DNA of 64,000 nucleotides from Cobetia crustatorum (GTDB taxonomy: Bacteria; Pseudomonadota; Gammaproteobacteria; Pseudomonadales; Halomonadaceae), in contig NZ_JEMF01000019.1 in NCBI RefSeq assembly GCF_000591415.1, forward strand, positions 1-64,000, given 5' to 3'. Below are positions 38,735 through 49,758 of this stretch, piece by piece. Numbering within the stretch: position 1 is the stretch's first letter; the number at the start of each line of letters is the position of its first letter. The notes under the pieces are model-generated. The model was not told the origin of the DNA. It did not search any database and worked only from the letters and a program-made list of their open reading frames with translations. Made by a program: the position numbers and the translations under genes.

Positions 38735-39526
38735 TCAGGCCGGATTGTCGATATCCACGAAACGATGCTCTAGCCCGTACTCTGCTGCCAACCACTCTCC
38801 TAGTGCCTTCACCCCATCCCGCTCGGTAGCATGATGACCTGCGGCGAAGTAGGTGACGCCCTCCTCACGCGCATCATGCGTGGTGCGCTCGGATATCTCA
38901 CCGGACAAGAAAGCATCGACGCCTGTCTCAATGGCCAACTTGAGATAGTCCTGTGCCCCACCGGTACACCAGGCAACACGCTTGATCGGTCGCTCATGCC
39001 CTGCGACCACCAATACCTCACGGCCCAGCCGCTGACTGAACTCTACGCCGAGTGCGGCACTGTCCAGCCCTTCTCCTGTTAGACCTTTCTTTGCCAGTAG
39101 CTCGTCTGACAACCGGCCGACATGTACTAGCCCACGGCCGATGACACCGTCCAGGCATCCTTCGCTGACCAACCCGAGGCGCTCGGCGAGGCGCGCGTTA
39201 TTCCCAAGTGTCGGATGTGCATCCAATGGCAGGTGATAGGCCGCCAGATTGATGTCATGCACCAATAGCGTCTTCAGGCGACGACGCTTCATACCCGTCA
39301 CCTGCGCCTGCTCGTTCTTCCAGAAATAGCCGTGATGGACAAGAACAAGGTCAGCCTGCCAGGCAACGGCCTCATCCAGCAGCGCTTGGCAGGCAGTGAC
39401 ACCACTCATCACGCGCCGCACGTCGCGCCGCCCTTCTACCTGCAGACCATTGACGGTGTAGTCCTTGAAGGCTTTTACCTCCAAACAGGCATCCAAAGCG
39501 TCAATTAGCGTGTCACGATCAGCCAT
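38735..39526 (-). CDS. Nif3-like dinuclear metal centre hexameric protein (YbgI family)
   Basis: 263 aa from ATG 39526 (MADRDTLIDALD), with GGAGG close upstream. The family binds two metals with conserved His/Asp/Glu: VHHGYFW near residue 72, HLPLDAHPTLGNNARLAE, and the C-terminal GHHATERDGVKALGEWL. Family members are proposed GTP cyclohydrolase-like or NIF3-related proteins, and the function in bacteria is unsettled. It is divergent from degS. I give no symbol because the family name is not a gene symbol. Confidence 0.9.
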   Translation of the reverse strand: MADRDTLIDALDACLEVKAFKDYTVNGLQVEGRRDVRRVMSGVTACQALLDEAVAWQADLVLVHHGYFWKNEQAQVTGMKRRRLKTLLVHDINLAAYHLPLDAHPTLGNNARLAERLGLVSEGCLDGVIGRGLVHVGRLSDELLAKKGLTGEGLDSAALGVEFSQRLGREVLVVAGHERPIKRVAWCTGGAQDYLKLAIETGVDAFLSGEISERTTHDAREEGVTYFAAGHHATERDGVKALGEWLAAEYGLEHRFVDIDNPA

Positions 39527-39715
39527 TGGGCCTCCAGCAGTTAGAGTCATCGAGTGTTACACTTGCGCTCATTGTAACGGCGCAGCGTCGCCATGTAAGC
39601 GCGCTGCTCTTCTCGAGATTCTCAGAGAGGAGCATTGCACGTAATATTCAGTTTCTTTATTTCTGTGTCCGCTGCGCGCCTAACGGGGCTCACGGGCTTT
39701 TCATCAGGATTCACG

Positions 39716-41035
39716 ATGCCTCAGATGCGCCGCTCTCTTCGCAGCTCTTTACTTCCCTTGCTCTGGCCTGTCGTTACCGGGGTTCTGCTGGCGATTGTCG
39801 TGCTTGATCGCTTCCCTGCATTAGGCCTTGATAACGCTCCAGCCACTGCACAAAACGACCAGACGACTGTCGAGCCCTACCCTGCGCCAGAGCCGGTAGC
39901 GCAGCAAGTGTTGCCCGCTCCAAGCCTGACACTGTCAGCAGCACAGCGTGAGGAATCGGCTGATCCAGTGCTGCGCGAAGCCCCACCGCTACAGCGCAAT
40001 AACGGCCCCGCTAGCTATCAGACCGCCGTGGATGCTGCCGCACCCGCTGTCGTCAACATCTATTCATCACGCAAGATCAGCGACGACAGCAAGCATCCGT
40101 TGATGTCAGATCCCTTCTTCAATCAGTTCTATGGCGACGATGCCGTGCGCAGCCAGCGCATGCTGTCGAGCTTGGGGTCTGGCGTCATCTTGTCCAGCGA
40201 TGGCTACATCCTGACCAATAACCATGTCATTCAGGGGGCAGACCAGATTCAAGTCGCGTTACGCGATGGCAGAGAAACATTGGCCAAGGTGGTCGGCGTT
40301 GATCCGGAGTCTGATATCGCCGCGCTGAAGATCGATCTCGACAACCTGCCCACAGTGGCAATAGCAGATTCTACCCAGGTACACGTCGGCGATGTCTCAC
40401 TGGCAATCGGTAATCCCTTCGGGGTTGGCCAGACCGTCACGATGGGTATCATCTCGGCGACAGGGCGCAACCATCTGGGCCTGAACGCTTATGAGGACTT
40501 CATCCAGACTGATGCTGCGATCAATCCGGGCAACTCCGGCGGCGCTCTGGTCAATACCGATGGTTCACTGGTCGGTATCAATACTGCCATCTACTCACGC
40601 TCAGGCGGCTCGCAAGGCATTGGCTTTGCCATCCCTGCCAACCTGGCGCGCGAAATCCTCGAAGCACTGGTCGACCACGGCCGTGTGATTCGCGGTTGGC
40701 TGGGATTAGAGGTGCAAGAGCTAACGCCCTCGCTGGCAAACTCCTTTGGCCTCAGTGCACCACAGGGCGTCGTCGTGGCTGCCGTACTCCGCGATGGCCC
40801 TGCCGCGCGCGCAGGGCTAAAGCCAGGCGACATACTGGTCGGTATCGGCGGCAAGCGCCTGATCGACGCTCGACTGGCCATGGCAGATATCGCTGCTGTA
40901 AAACCCGGCAACACTCTTCAACTACGTATATTGCGTGACGGCAAGGCACAGAATATCGACGTCCAGGTCGGTGAGCGCCCCATTCCGGACAACACGCCAC
41001 CGCCGATTGAGCAAGATGAAAACCGCCAGGGCTGA
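39716..41035 (+). CDS. degS: DegS/AlgW-type periplasmic serine protease (HtrA family)
   Basis: 439 aa from ATG 39716 (MPQMRRSLRSSLLPLLW), with CAGGA upstream. N-terminal membrane anchor (about 12-32), a Pro/Ala-rich linker, then the protease domain with the triad in TNNHVIQGADQ (His), SDIAALKID (Asp) and NPGNSGGALVN (Ser), and a single PDZ domain starting at GWLGLEVQELTP. Membrane-anchored, one-PDZ HtrA proteins are DegS/AlgW, which cleave RseA/MucA to release sigma-E/AlgU on outer-membrane stress. The linker is longer than in E. coli DegS (355 aa). Confidence 0.93.
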   Translation: MPQMRRSLRSSLLPLLWPVVTGVLLAIVVLDRFPALGLDNAPATAQNDQTTVEPYPAPEPVAQQVLPAPSLTLSAAQREESADPVLREAPPLQRNNGPASYQTAVDAAAPAVVNIYSSRKISDDSKHPLMSDPFFNQFYGDDAVRSQRMLSSLGSGVILSSDGYILTNNHVIQGADQIQVALRDGRETLAKVVGVDPESDIAALKIDLDNLPTVAIADSTQVHVGDVSLAIGNPFGVGQTVTMGIISATGRNHLGLNAYEDFIQTDAAINPGNSGGALVNTDGSLVGINTAIYSRSGGSQGIGFAIPANLAREILEALVDHGRVIRGWLGLEVQELTPSLANSFGLSAPQGVVVAAVLRDGPAARAGLKPGDILVGIGGKRLIDARLAMADIAAVKPGNTLQLRILRDGKAQNIDVQVGERPIPDNTPPPIEQDENRQG

Positions 41036-41087
41036 GCGCAGTCTGACAATGGCAGTGGATCATTAGCAGTCACGCCTATCCCATCAT

Positions 41088-41124
41088 AAGAACGCCCACC
41101 ACGGAATCCGTGGTGGGCGTTCTT
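41088..41124. terminator. Bidirectional terminator between degS and hisD
   Basis: An 18-bp stem, arms AAGAACGCCCACCACGGA and TCCGTGGTGGGCGTTCTT, around a GAATC-type loop. It lies 53 bp after degS and 57 bp after the hisD stop, convergent genes. Confidence 0.85.
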
Positions 41125-41180
41125 GGTTCAGCTGCGCCTGGTTTAACTCAATAACCAGCCGCTGATTGCTGACCACTGTC

Positions 41181-42485
41181 TCAATCGATGATGCGGTTCT
41201 CAGCACTGCGTGCATGCGCTGTGAGCGACTCACCACGCGCCAGCACAGAAGCAGTACGCCCCAGAGTCGACGCCCCTTCCGGCGAGCACTGAATCAGCGA
41301 AGAGCGTTTCTGGAAATCATAGACACCCAGCGGCGAGGAGAAGCGCGCCGTGCCGGAGGTCGGCAGTACATGGTTGGGACCTGCACAGTAATCCCCCAGC
41401 GCTTCCGACGTGTACGAGCCCATGAAGATGGCCCCTGCGTGCCGCACTCCCTCGACCCACTCTTCAGGTTTCGTGACCGACAGCTCCAGGTGTTCCGGTG
41501 CAATTCGATTGATCAGCGTCAGCGCCTCTTCTGGGCCACTGACGCGAATCAATGCGCCGCGCGCGCGCAGGGACGCAAGAATGATTTCAGCACGCTCCAT
41601 GGTCGGCACAAGGCGCGTGATGGCTTCTTCTACTGCTGCCAAGTGCTCATCATCCCAGCCGATGAGAATTGCCTGGGCATCTTCATCGTGCTCAGCTTGC
41701 GAGAACAGATCCATCGCCAGCCAGTCCGGATCAGTCACACCATCGCTGACCACCAGAATCTCGGAGGGCCCGGCAATCATGTCGATACCCACCTGACCGA
41801 AGACGGCGCGCTTGGCGGTCGCGACATAGATATTACCGGGGCCAACGATCTTGTCGACACGTGGCACTGTCTCGGTACCGTAAGCCAGCGCTGCAACTGC
41901 CTGCGCACCACCGATGGTGAAGACGCGATCGATACCGGCCAGATGCGCCGCTGCCAGCACTAGATCATTGACCACACCATCAGGCGTCGGCACCACCATG
42001 ATGATTTCACGCACGCCGGCAACATGTGCCGGAATCGCGTTCATCAGCACGGAAGATGGATACGCTGCCTTGCCGCCAGGTACATAGATGCCCGCACGAT
42101 CCAGTGGCGTTACCTTCTGCCCCAGCAAGCTGCCGTATTCATCACGGAACGACCAGCTCTCCGGCTTCTGGTGTTCGTGATAGACCCGTACGCGCTCGGC
42201 TGCTATCGACAGCGCTTCACGCTGTGCCTCAGGCAGCTCGACATACGCCTTGGCCAGACGCTCAGCGCCAATGACAAGCTCCGCCATGCTGGAGACATTC
42301 AATCGATCAAACCGATTGGAGAACTCAACCAGTGCTGAATCGCCTTCTGCCTTGACCCGCGTCAGGATATCGGCGACACGGTGCTGAACCTCGGCATCGG
42401 AAACCCCTTCCCAGGACAGCAAGTTATCAAGGCGTGAAGTAAAATCGGTATCACGGCTATCGAGCCGGTTGATCAGAGTATCCAT
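41181..42485 (-). CDS. hisD: Histidinol dehydrogenase HisD
   Basis: 434 aa, standard length. Zinc- and NAD-dependent enzyme that oxidises L-histidinol to L-histidine in two steps. [53 protein letters not shown] and [23 protein letters not shown] are family blocks; the metal ligands lie in [10 protein letters not shown]...DLFSQAEHD and in the C-terminal HARSAENR. It follows hisG on the same strand by 96 nt. The rest of the his pathway is not in the window. Confidence 0.98.
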   Translation of the reverse strand: MDTLINRLDSRDTDFTSRLDNLLSWEGVSDAEVQHRVADILTRVKAEGDSALVEFSNRFDRLNVSSMAELVIGAERLAKAYVELPEAQREALSIAAERVRVYHEHQKPESWSFRDEYGSLLGQKVTPLDRAGIYVPGGKAAYPSSVLMNAIPAHVAGVREIIMVVPTPDGVVNDLVLAAAHLAGIDRVFTIGGAQAVAALAYGTETVPRVDKIVGPGNIYVATAKRAVFGQVGIDMIAGPSEILVVSDGVTDPDWLAMDLFSQAEHDEDAQAILIGWDDEHLAAVEEAITRLVPTMERAEIILASLRARGALIRVSGPEEALTLINRIAPEHLELSVTKPEEWVEGVRHAGAIFMGSYTSEALGDYCAGPNHVLPTSGTARFSSPLGVYDFQKRSSLIQCSPEGASTLGRTASVLARGESLTAHARSAENRIID

Positions 42486-42581
42486 GCGAACCTCATGTTA
42501 TATCTTGGGCAGAAAGGCTGAACGGGACGGGCGTTTCCAGCTGCCATGGTCGTCTAGGCGACCTTGTGTGATAAATGATTT

Positions 42582-43226
42582 TCAACCTTTACGGCGCGCT
42601 TCCACCGCTTGGCGTAGACGGTCGATCAGCGGCTTGAGGCGATCATGCTTCATGGTCATGGCAGCCTTGTTGACCACCAATCGCGTACTGATATCGGTAA
42701 TCAGCTCACGCGGCTCCATACCGTTGGCACGCAAGGTATTGCCGGTATCGACGATATCGACAATCTCATCGGCGAGATTCATCAACGGTGCCAACTCCAT
42801 CGCGCCATACAGCTTGATAACCTCAGCCTGGATACCTTGCTCGGCATAGTAGCGACGCGCCACATCGACAAACTTGGTCGCGACACGACGACGCGCGCCC
42901 TGCTGCTGCTGACCGACGACACCAGCCGTCATCAACTGGCACTTGGCAATCTCCAGATCCAGCGGCTCATACAAGCCTTCGGCGCCGTGCTCGAGCAATA
43001 CATCCTTGCCGGCAATTCCGAGATCAGCAGCACCCAGCTGGACATAGGTCGGCACGTCTGTCGCGCGAATGATGACCAGTTTGACATCAGGGATATTGGT
43101 ATCAAACAGCAGCTTGCGACTCTTGCTCAGGTCTTCAAGCGGCTCGATACCGGCATCGGCCAGCAGCGGCAGGGTTTCCTTGAGGATACGCCCCTTGGAG
43201 AGGGCGACGACCAGTTGCTTGCTCAT
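42582..43226 (-). CDS. hisG: ATP phosphoribosyltransferase, short form HisG(S)
   Basis: 214 aa. HisG starts histidine synthesis from ATP and PRPP. This is the short form without the C-terminal regulatory domain of E. coli HisG (299 aa), and such enzymes need the HisZ (HisRS-like) subunit for activity and feedback control. [43 protein letters not shown] and [15 protein letters not shown] are conserved. HisZ is not in the window; in related genomes it lies elsewhere. Confidence 0.97.
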   Translation of the reverse strand: MSKQLVVALSKGRILKETLPLLADAGIEPLEDLSKSRKLLFDTNIPDVKLVIIRATDVPTYVQLGAADLGIAGKDVLLEHGAEGLYEPLDLEIAKCQLMTAGVVGQQQQGARRRVATKFVDVARRYYAEQGIQAEVIKLYGAMELAPLMNLADEIVDIVDTGNTLRANGMEPRELITDISTRLVVNKAAMTMKHDRLKPLIDRLRQAVEARRKG

Positions 43227-43364
43227 GGGGTATTCGCCCGTACTTGTGTAGAAGAATTCGCGCCAGAGCTCTCTTCAGAAGAACTCGGCAATCGTCGCCG
43301 ATATGAACATGCCAACGGCGACGTAGCGTAAGTAAGGAAAGCCTGGAGTAGCGAGAACGCCGGC

Positions 43365-44642
<1,278 letters not shown>

Positions 44643-44897
44643 TCAGCCCTGAGCATTGCCGGCAGCAGCATCATACTGCGCCGGGGTATAGGTACGAATG
44701 CTGATGGCATGCAGCGCACCAGAGCGAATTTCGTCATTGATTGCGGAGAACACCAGCTGCTGCGCCTTGACGCGACTGAGGTCAGCAAAGATCTCACCCA
44801 CGGCGACGACCTGGAAATTGCAGCCTTCGCCCTGGATATGAAAATCGACGTTCTCGATTCGAGCCTCGAGCAGGGCCTTGACATCATTCGGTTGCAT
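44643..44897 (-). CDS. ibaG: BolA-family protein IbaG (YrbA)
   Basis: 84 aa from ATG 44897 (MQPNDVKALLEARIENVDF). Small class II KH-like fold; NFQVVAVGEIFADLSRVKAQQLVFSAI carries the BolA helix-turn-helix. IbaG with monothiol glutaredoxin handles Fe-S clusters and is acid-induced in E. coli. The His in FHIQGEGCNFQ may be a cluster ligand. Follows the mla operon and precedes murA, the E. coli order. Confidence 0.95.
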   Translation of the reverse strand: MQPNDVKALLEARIENVDFHIQGEGCNFQVVAVGEIFADLSRVKAQQLVFSAINDEIRSGALHAISIRTYTPAQYDAAAGNAQG

Positions 44898-44980
44898 AAC
44901 GGGCGGTAACTCCTTCGCTGTGCATGGCGGGGTCAGTGAATATGACCAATACAATAAGACCGCACATGGTAATCAAAAGC

Positions 44981-45030
44981 GCGCGGGAACGCGATTGGCA
45001 GGAAGCATCCGGCCCTTCACGTTCCCGCGC
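44981..45030 (-). terminator. Hairpin with T-tract after mlaB
   Basis: Arms GCGCGGGAACG (44981-44991) and CGTTCCCGCGC (45020-45030), 28-nt loop; on the minus strand followed by CTTTTGATT. It lies 96 bp after mlaB and before ibaG, so it may end the mla transcript. The large loop lowers confidence. Confidence 0.55.
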
Positions 45031-45125
45031 AGCGTAGTAACAACTTACGAGTTGTCAGGAGAGCTTTAACGAAGGCACTTGCCAAAGCAGCTGCCAAAGC
45101 AATCTATCGGGCCTCATTTAACGCT

Positions 45126-45497
45126 TCAGGCAGTGTCGATAGAGGCCGGTGCCTCAACAGCCACCCCACTACTCTCCAGGCCTGGCAAAAAGCTTTCAAG
45201 CCCGGAAACAGCTGCTAAACGACTCAACGCGGGCGACAGACGCAAGTGAGTGATATGCCCGGAGTAGTCAGCAAGATGACGCTGCCATTCAAGCAGTACG
45301 CTCAAGGTGGCAGTGCTCGCGCTTTCCACTCCACACAGATCAATGGACACACCATCACTACGGCGCCCCAGCCATTTCTTACCGGCTTCAGCGAGCTCAG
45401 CGGCATTGTCAAAGTCCGGCTGGCCACTTAACGCCAGCTGGACCTCATCTGCCTCTAGTCTTATACCGTCGCTATCAAAGAGTGTTTTCATGGTCAT
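45126..45497 (-). CDS. mlaB: STAS-domain protein MlaB
   Basis: 123 aa. Cytoplasmic STAS subunit of the MlaFEDB phospholipid transporter that stabilises the MlaF ATPase dimer. The STAS motif is DLCGVESASTATLSVLLEWQ, whose Ser/Thr residues fit the conserved D-(S/T)-AG-type loop in degenerate form. It starts 17 nt after the mlaC stop. About 20 residues longer than E. coli MlaB at the C-terminus. Confidence 0.9.
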   Translation of the reverse strand: MTMKTLFDSDGIRLEADEVQLALSGQPDFDNAAELAEAGKKWLGRRSDGVSIDLCGVESASTATLSVLLEWQRHLADYSGHITHLRLSPALSRLAAVSGLESFLPGLESSGVAVEAPASIDTA

Positions 45498-45514
45498 ATC
45501 GCCACTAAAAGGGC

Positions 45515-46185
45515 TCAGCTATTGCTGTTGCCCTTGTCCTCCGCGGCCGTCTTGTCGAGGTCAACATCTGGCTGCCAGCCATTGATCACGGCATCAATAT
45601 CGCGACCGTTGTCACGCATGGCTTGATCGAACTGATTACGGAAAGTCAGGCCAAGATTGACGCCATTGACGATTACATTGACCACCTTCCATTCGTCATT
45701 ACGCAGGCGCATGGAGTAGGCGACCGGATAGACCTTGCCCTTGGTATCGATCACGTCCATGTAGACAGTATCCTGATCTTCGTAGCGACGATCACCTTCG
45801 CTGTCCTTCACTTCAAGCTTGGCGTAGTCGAAGCTCACCAAACCCTTGGCGTAGGTGCCGATCAAGGTGTCGTGAAAGACCTTGGAGAACTCGGTACGCT
45901 GCTTTGGCGAAGCTGCTTTGAAATACTTGCCCATCACGCTTGCCGCGATATAGCGATAATCCACGACCGGCTTGAGCGCGGTATCCACCAGCCTTCCAGC
46001 TCGTTGATGTTGTCCTTGTAGTAGCTCTCGCGACTGTCGATCTTGGTGGTCAGGCCTTCGACGGTATCACGCAGCAGGACATCAGGTTCCTGCGAGGCGG
46101 CCGCCGCCAGCGGGCTCATTGTCATCAGGGCCGACAAGCTCAGTACACTCAGCGGACGAATAAGCTGCTTGAGAAAATGGGTCAT
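45515..46185 (-). pseudogene. mlaC: mlaC, periplasmic phospholipid carrier, interrupted here by a one-base deletion (probable sequence error)
   Basis: MlaC shuttles phospholipids between the outer-membrane MlaA complex and inner-membrane MlaFEDB. The first part (start ATG 46185) has a signal peptide (LSVLSLSALMTMSPLAAAAS) and ends in INELEG before going out of frame; the second resumes VDTALKPVVDYRYIAASVMGKYFK and continues to the stop at 45515. Adding one C on the minus strand next to 45991 gives ...ELEGLVDTALKP... and 223 aa, the family length. TGF-like tail is Asp/Lys-rich. Likely a real gene with a base-call error. Confidence 0.92.
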
Positions 46186-46261
46186 CAGGTTTGCTCCTTG
46201 AAAGTATGCATCGCGCGAACGGCGAGTCAGGCTTGCGTCAGCGCTTCAGGAAATGCCCGAA

Positions 46262-46726
46262 TTAGCTCTTCGAGAAATTAGAGACGAACTGCTGAATCAA
46301 TTCTTCCAGCACCAACGCTGACTGGGTATCTCGGATGGTATCGCCATCTTCAAGCATCTCCGGGTCTCCGCCAGTACTCAGGCCGATATACTGCTCCCCC
46401 AGAAGGCCGGAAGTCAGGATGGCGGCCGTAGTGTCCTTGCTCAGCTTGTCCTTGAGGCCGCTGTCCAGCTTCATCGTCACACGGGCATCAAACCACTTCG
46501 GGTCCAGCTCGATGCTTTCGACACTACCGACGGCAACGCCTGCCATGGTGACTTTTGACCGCGCCTTGAGGCTTCCGATCCCTGAAAAGTTGGCATTGAG
46601 CACGAAGGTGTCATCCGCTTGCTGAAAAGTGACACCACTGACGCGCAGGCCCAGAAACACCATGCCAAGAAAACCGGCGAGCACGAACAGGCCCACGCCA
46701 AACTCGACCATGCGGGTACGTTTCAT
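46262..46726 (-). CDS. mlaD: MCE-domain protein MlaD
   Basis: 154 aa. One N-terminal membrane helix (about 8-27) and one MCE domain starting at [24 protein letters not shown]; the [13 protein letters not shown] turn is the usual central pore loop region. MlaD forms a hexameric ring on the transporter in the periplasm. Overlaps mlaE by 4 nt. Confidence 0.96.
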   Translation of the reverse strand: MKRTRMVEFGVGLFVLAGFLGMVFLGLRVSGVTFQQADDTFVLNANFSGIGSLKARSKVTMAGVAVGSVESIELDPKWFDARVTMKLDSGLKDKLSKDTTAAILTSGLLGEQYIGLSTGGDPEMLEDGDTIRDTQSALVLEELIQQFVSNFSKS

Positions 46727-47526
46727 CCAATATCTCCAAACATGACGGCCGTGAGGACAAAGTCGAGCCCCAGTACCGCCAGCGATGAATAAACCACAGT
46801 ACGTGTGGTTGCGCGCGAGATGCCTTCCGAGGTCGGGATAAGATCATAGCCTTGGAAAACTGCAATCCAGCTCACCACCAGCCCGAAGACCAGTGATTTG
46901 ACGACACCATTCATGACATCGCCGATAAAATCGACATTCGACTGCATGCTGCTCCAGTAGGCACCTTCATAGATGCCCAGCCAGTCGACACCGACCAGCT
47001 TGCCCCCCCAGATACCCACCACGCTGAAGCCTATGGTCAGCAGCGGCAGAGAAACGAATCCAGCCCACAAGCGCGGTGCCACGATGCGTTTCAGAGGGTC
47101 AACACCAATCATCTCCATGCTGGTCAACTGCTCAGTCGCCTTCATCAAGCCAATCTCGGCTGTCAGTGCTGATCCGGCACGCCCTGCGAACAGCAGCGCT
47201 GCCACGACGGGAGCCAGCTCTCGCAATAGCGACAGCGACACCATCTGGCCCAGCGCCTCTTCAGCACCAAAGCCTACCAGGATGGTGTATCCCTGCAGGG
47301 CAAGCACCATACCGATGAACAGTCCCGAGACCAGCACGATCGCCAGTGATAACACACCGACAAAATGCATCTGACGCACCCACAGCCCGATGCCTTCGCG
47401 AGAAGGAATACCTATACCGGCCTGTACCAGCAAAATACCCGCACGACCGACAGCGGCAATCACTTCAATACTGCTACGACCGAGTGAAGTAATCGAGCCT
47501 AGCAGCCCACGATTCAGCGCGCTCAT
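46723..47526 (-). CDS. mlaE: Phospholipid ABC transporter permease MlaE
   Basis: 267 aa with five to six membrane helices. The permease family motif is seen in [50 protein letters not shown], the coupling-helix region that contacts MlaF. Works as a dimer with MlaD, MlaF and MlaB to move phospholipids to the inner membrane or outward. The ATG overlaps the mlaF stop by 4 nt. Confidence 0.96.
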   Translation of the reverse strand: MSALNRGLLGSITSLGRSSIEVIAAVGRAGILLVQAGIGIPSREGIGLWVRQMHFVGVLSLAIVLVSGLFIGMVLALQGYTILVGFGAEEALGQMVSLSLLRELAPVVAALLFAGRAGSALTAEIGLMKATEQLTSMEMIGVDPLKRIVAPRLWAGFVSLPLLTIGFSVVGIWGGKLVGVDWLGIYEGAYWSSMQSNVDFIGDVMNGVVKSLVFGLVVSWIAVFQGYDLIPTSEGISRATTRTVVYSSLAVLGLDFVLTAVMFGDIG

Positions 47527-48470
47527 GATGACTGCCTCCTGCCTGATGACTCCGCTGACGATTCACGCCCATCGAGAATGTCACCTTCAAAGTCCGGCGC
47601 GGGATAATGGAACGGTACTGGCCCATCGGGTTTGCCGTGGATGAACTGGGCCACGCGAGGGTCTGCATCGGCATTGAGCTCTGCGGGCGTGCCCTGCGCC
47701 ATCACTTTGCCGTCGGCAATGACATAGACGTAATCGGCGATGGTCAGCGTTTCCTTGATATCGTGGGAAACGACTAACGCTGTCATATCCAACGCATCGT
47801 TGAGACGACGAATCAGATTGACCAACACGCCCATCGAAATAGGGTCCTGTCCGGCAAACGGTTCGTCATACATGATCAAATCAGGATCGAGCGCGATGGC
47901 GCGCGCCAGTGCGACACGACGCGTCATGCCACCAGAAAGCTCAGCCGGCATCAGTTCGCGTGCACCACGCAAGCCAACAGACTCGAGTTTGATCAGCACG
48001 ATGTCACGAATCATCGCATCAGGAAGATCGGTGTGTACGCGCAACGGAAAGGCCACATTCTCAAACACGCTGAGATCAGAAAATAGTGCGCCGCTCTGAA
48101 ACAACATACCCATGCGGCGACGCATGCGGAACAACTCGCGACGCGACAAGCCATGCACGTGCTGTCCTGCAATCTCGACGCGACCCGCGGAGGGCGTTAA
48201 TTGCCCGCCGATCAACTTGAGCAACGTCGTCTTGCCGGTCCCCGACGGCCCCATGATGGCGGTGATCTTGCCGCGTGGGACCTTGAGTTCAATACCGGAG
48301 AAAATTTCGCGCTCGCCCCGAGTAAAACGCAGGCCTTCAACACGAATCAGCGCATCATCAAGATCAATGCCACTTTCCGTGCCCAAGGAGGATGACGATG
48401 CATCCTGGTCGCCCGCATCCTGGCCGTTCGCATCGGTCGGTGTTGCGGTCTGACCGGGCAATTCAGTCAT
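47523..48470 (-). CDS. mlaF: Phospholipid ABC transporter ATPase MlaF
   Basis: 315 aa from ATG 48470 ([10 protein letters not shown]); an upstream TTG-type start would add 49 non-conserved residues. The N-terminal 40 residues are acidic and Ser-rich, an extension absent in E. coli MlaF (269 aa). Walker [10 protein letters not shown], signature LSGGMTRR, Walker [15 protein letters not shown] and [13 protein letters not shown] follow. First gene of the mla operon; 253 bp divergent from yrbG. Confidence 0.95.
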   Translation of the reverse strand: MTELPGQTATPTDANGQDAGDQDASSSSLGTESGIDLDDALIRVEGLRFTRGEREIFSGIELKVPRGKITAIMGPSGTGKTTLLKLIGGQLTPSAGRVEIAGQHVHGLSRRELFRMRRRMGMLFQSGALFSDLSVFENVAFPLRVHTDLPDAMIRDIVLIKLESVGLRGARELMPAELSGGMTRRVALARAIALDPDLIMYDEPFAGQDPISMGVLVNLIRRLNDALDMTALVVSHDIKETLTIADYVYVIADGKVMAQGTPAELNADADPRVAQFIHGKPDGPVPFHYPAPDFEGDILDGRESSAESSGRRQSS

Positions 48471-48641
48471 AAAAGCATCCGCTGTGAGGGAATATCGACA
48501 CGCAGAGCCAACCATCTGCAGCTCGTAATCACGCCGAATGTCCGAATCATGAGATCCAAGGATCAAGTTAGTTAGCGAACATCGTATCCGAACCCACCCC
48601 TCTGCCGCCAGTCTCACTCGTCAGTGATACACCCCGTTACC

Positions 48642-48670
48642 TTGCAAAGCTTTTAGGGGATGCGTTTAAT
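48642..48670 (+). promoter_or_regulatory. Probable sigma-70 promoter of yrbG-kdsD-kdsC
   Basis: Plus strand TTGCAA, 17-nt spacer, TTTAAT. Predicted start near 48677, 47 nt before yrbG. I saw no equally good promoter for mlaF in the other half of this 253-bp gap. Confidence 0.55.
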
Positions 48671-48723
48671 GACGCGGTTCCCAGCAATACGCCACTGCCC
48701 CTCCTCCTGCCTCGAGAGTCCTG

Positions 48724-49668
48724 ATGCTATATCCCATCCTTGCAATCATCCTTGGCCTGATTGGCCTTGTCTGGAGCGCCGATCGGTTTGTCGAAGGCGC
48801 TGCCGCTACTGCCCGGCGTGCCGGAATGAGCAAGCTTTTGATCGGGATGACCATCGTATCCGTCGGCACGTCAGCACCGGAAATCGTCGTTTCCATCATG
48901 GCATCACTCGATGGCACTCCGGATATCGCGACGGGTAACGCACTAGGCTCCAACATCGCCAATATCGGCATGGTGCTGGGCGTGACAGCACTTGTCGCAC
49001 CAATCCCTGTCCATTTTGGATTGGTACGTCGAGAGCTACCGCTATTGCTGGCAGCCACGGCATTGGCGGGTTACGCCCTTTCCAATAGCGCCCTGAGTCG
49101 CCTCGATGGCATCCTGCTACTGGCACTGCTGGTCTTTACGATCGTGTGGCTGTTCAAGGTCGATGCTCCAAGCGAAGAAGAAGCCGGTGGCGATATCCCT
49201 GACATGACGGCCGGGCGCGCCGTCTTCTGGCTACTCATTGGCTTGGCAGTCCTGATCGCCAGTTCCCGAGCACTGGTATGGGGTGCCACTGACATCGCTG
49301 AGGCGTTCGGTGTGCCAGAATTGATCATTGGCTTGACCGTGATCGCCATCGGCACCAGCCTGCCGGAACTAGCCGCCAGTGTCGCCAGCGCACTCAAACG
49401 TCACCACGACATCGCTATCGGCAATATCATCGGTTCCAATCTCTTCAACATCCTGGCAGTACTGCCGATGCCGGGGCTGATAGCGCCGGGGCCCGTCGAT
49501 GGCAGCGCCATCAGCCGTGACTATCCGGTGATGCTGGGGCTGACCCTGCTGCTGGCCGCTCTACTCATCTGGCAGCGTCGCGGCAAGATCGGGCGCGGGC
49601 CCGGCGTTATTCTACTCGGCTGCTATCTGGCCTACAGCGCCTGGCTAGCCATCAGCCTGACCCACTGA
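48724..49668 (+). CDS. yrbG: CaCA-family sodium/calcium antiporter (YrbG family)
   Basis: 314 aa, about ten membrane helices in two homologous halves. The two alpha-repeat motifs are GNALGSNIANIGMVLG and GNIIGSNLFNILAVLP, preceded by GTSAPEIVVSI and GTSLPELAASV. Exchanges Na+ or H+ for Ca2+ across the inner membrane. In E. coli yrbG likewise heads the kdsD-kdsC-lptCAB cluster, opposite the mla operon. Confidence 0.94.
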   Translation: MLYPILAIILGLIGLVWSADRFVEGAAATARRAGMSKLLIGMTIVSVGTSAPEIVVSIMASLDGTPDIATGNALGSNIANIGMVLGVTALVAPIPVHFGLVRRELPLLLAATALAGYALSNSALSRLDGILLLALLVFTIVWLFKVDAPSEEEAGGDIPDMTAGRAVFWLLIGLAVLIASSRALVWGATDIAEAFGVPELIIGLTVIAIGTSLPELAASVASALKRHHDIAIGNIIGSNLFNILAVLPMPGLIAPGPVDGSAISRDYPVMLGLTLLLAALLIWQRRGKIGRGPGVILLGCYLAYSAWLAISLTH

Positions 49669-49758
49669 CTAGCACCATTCTTGTCACCGCCGTGCGAGCA
49701 ATGACACTCCTTCTCACACGGCTTGAGTCCTGGCCACACAACAGGCAACAATCTGATC

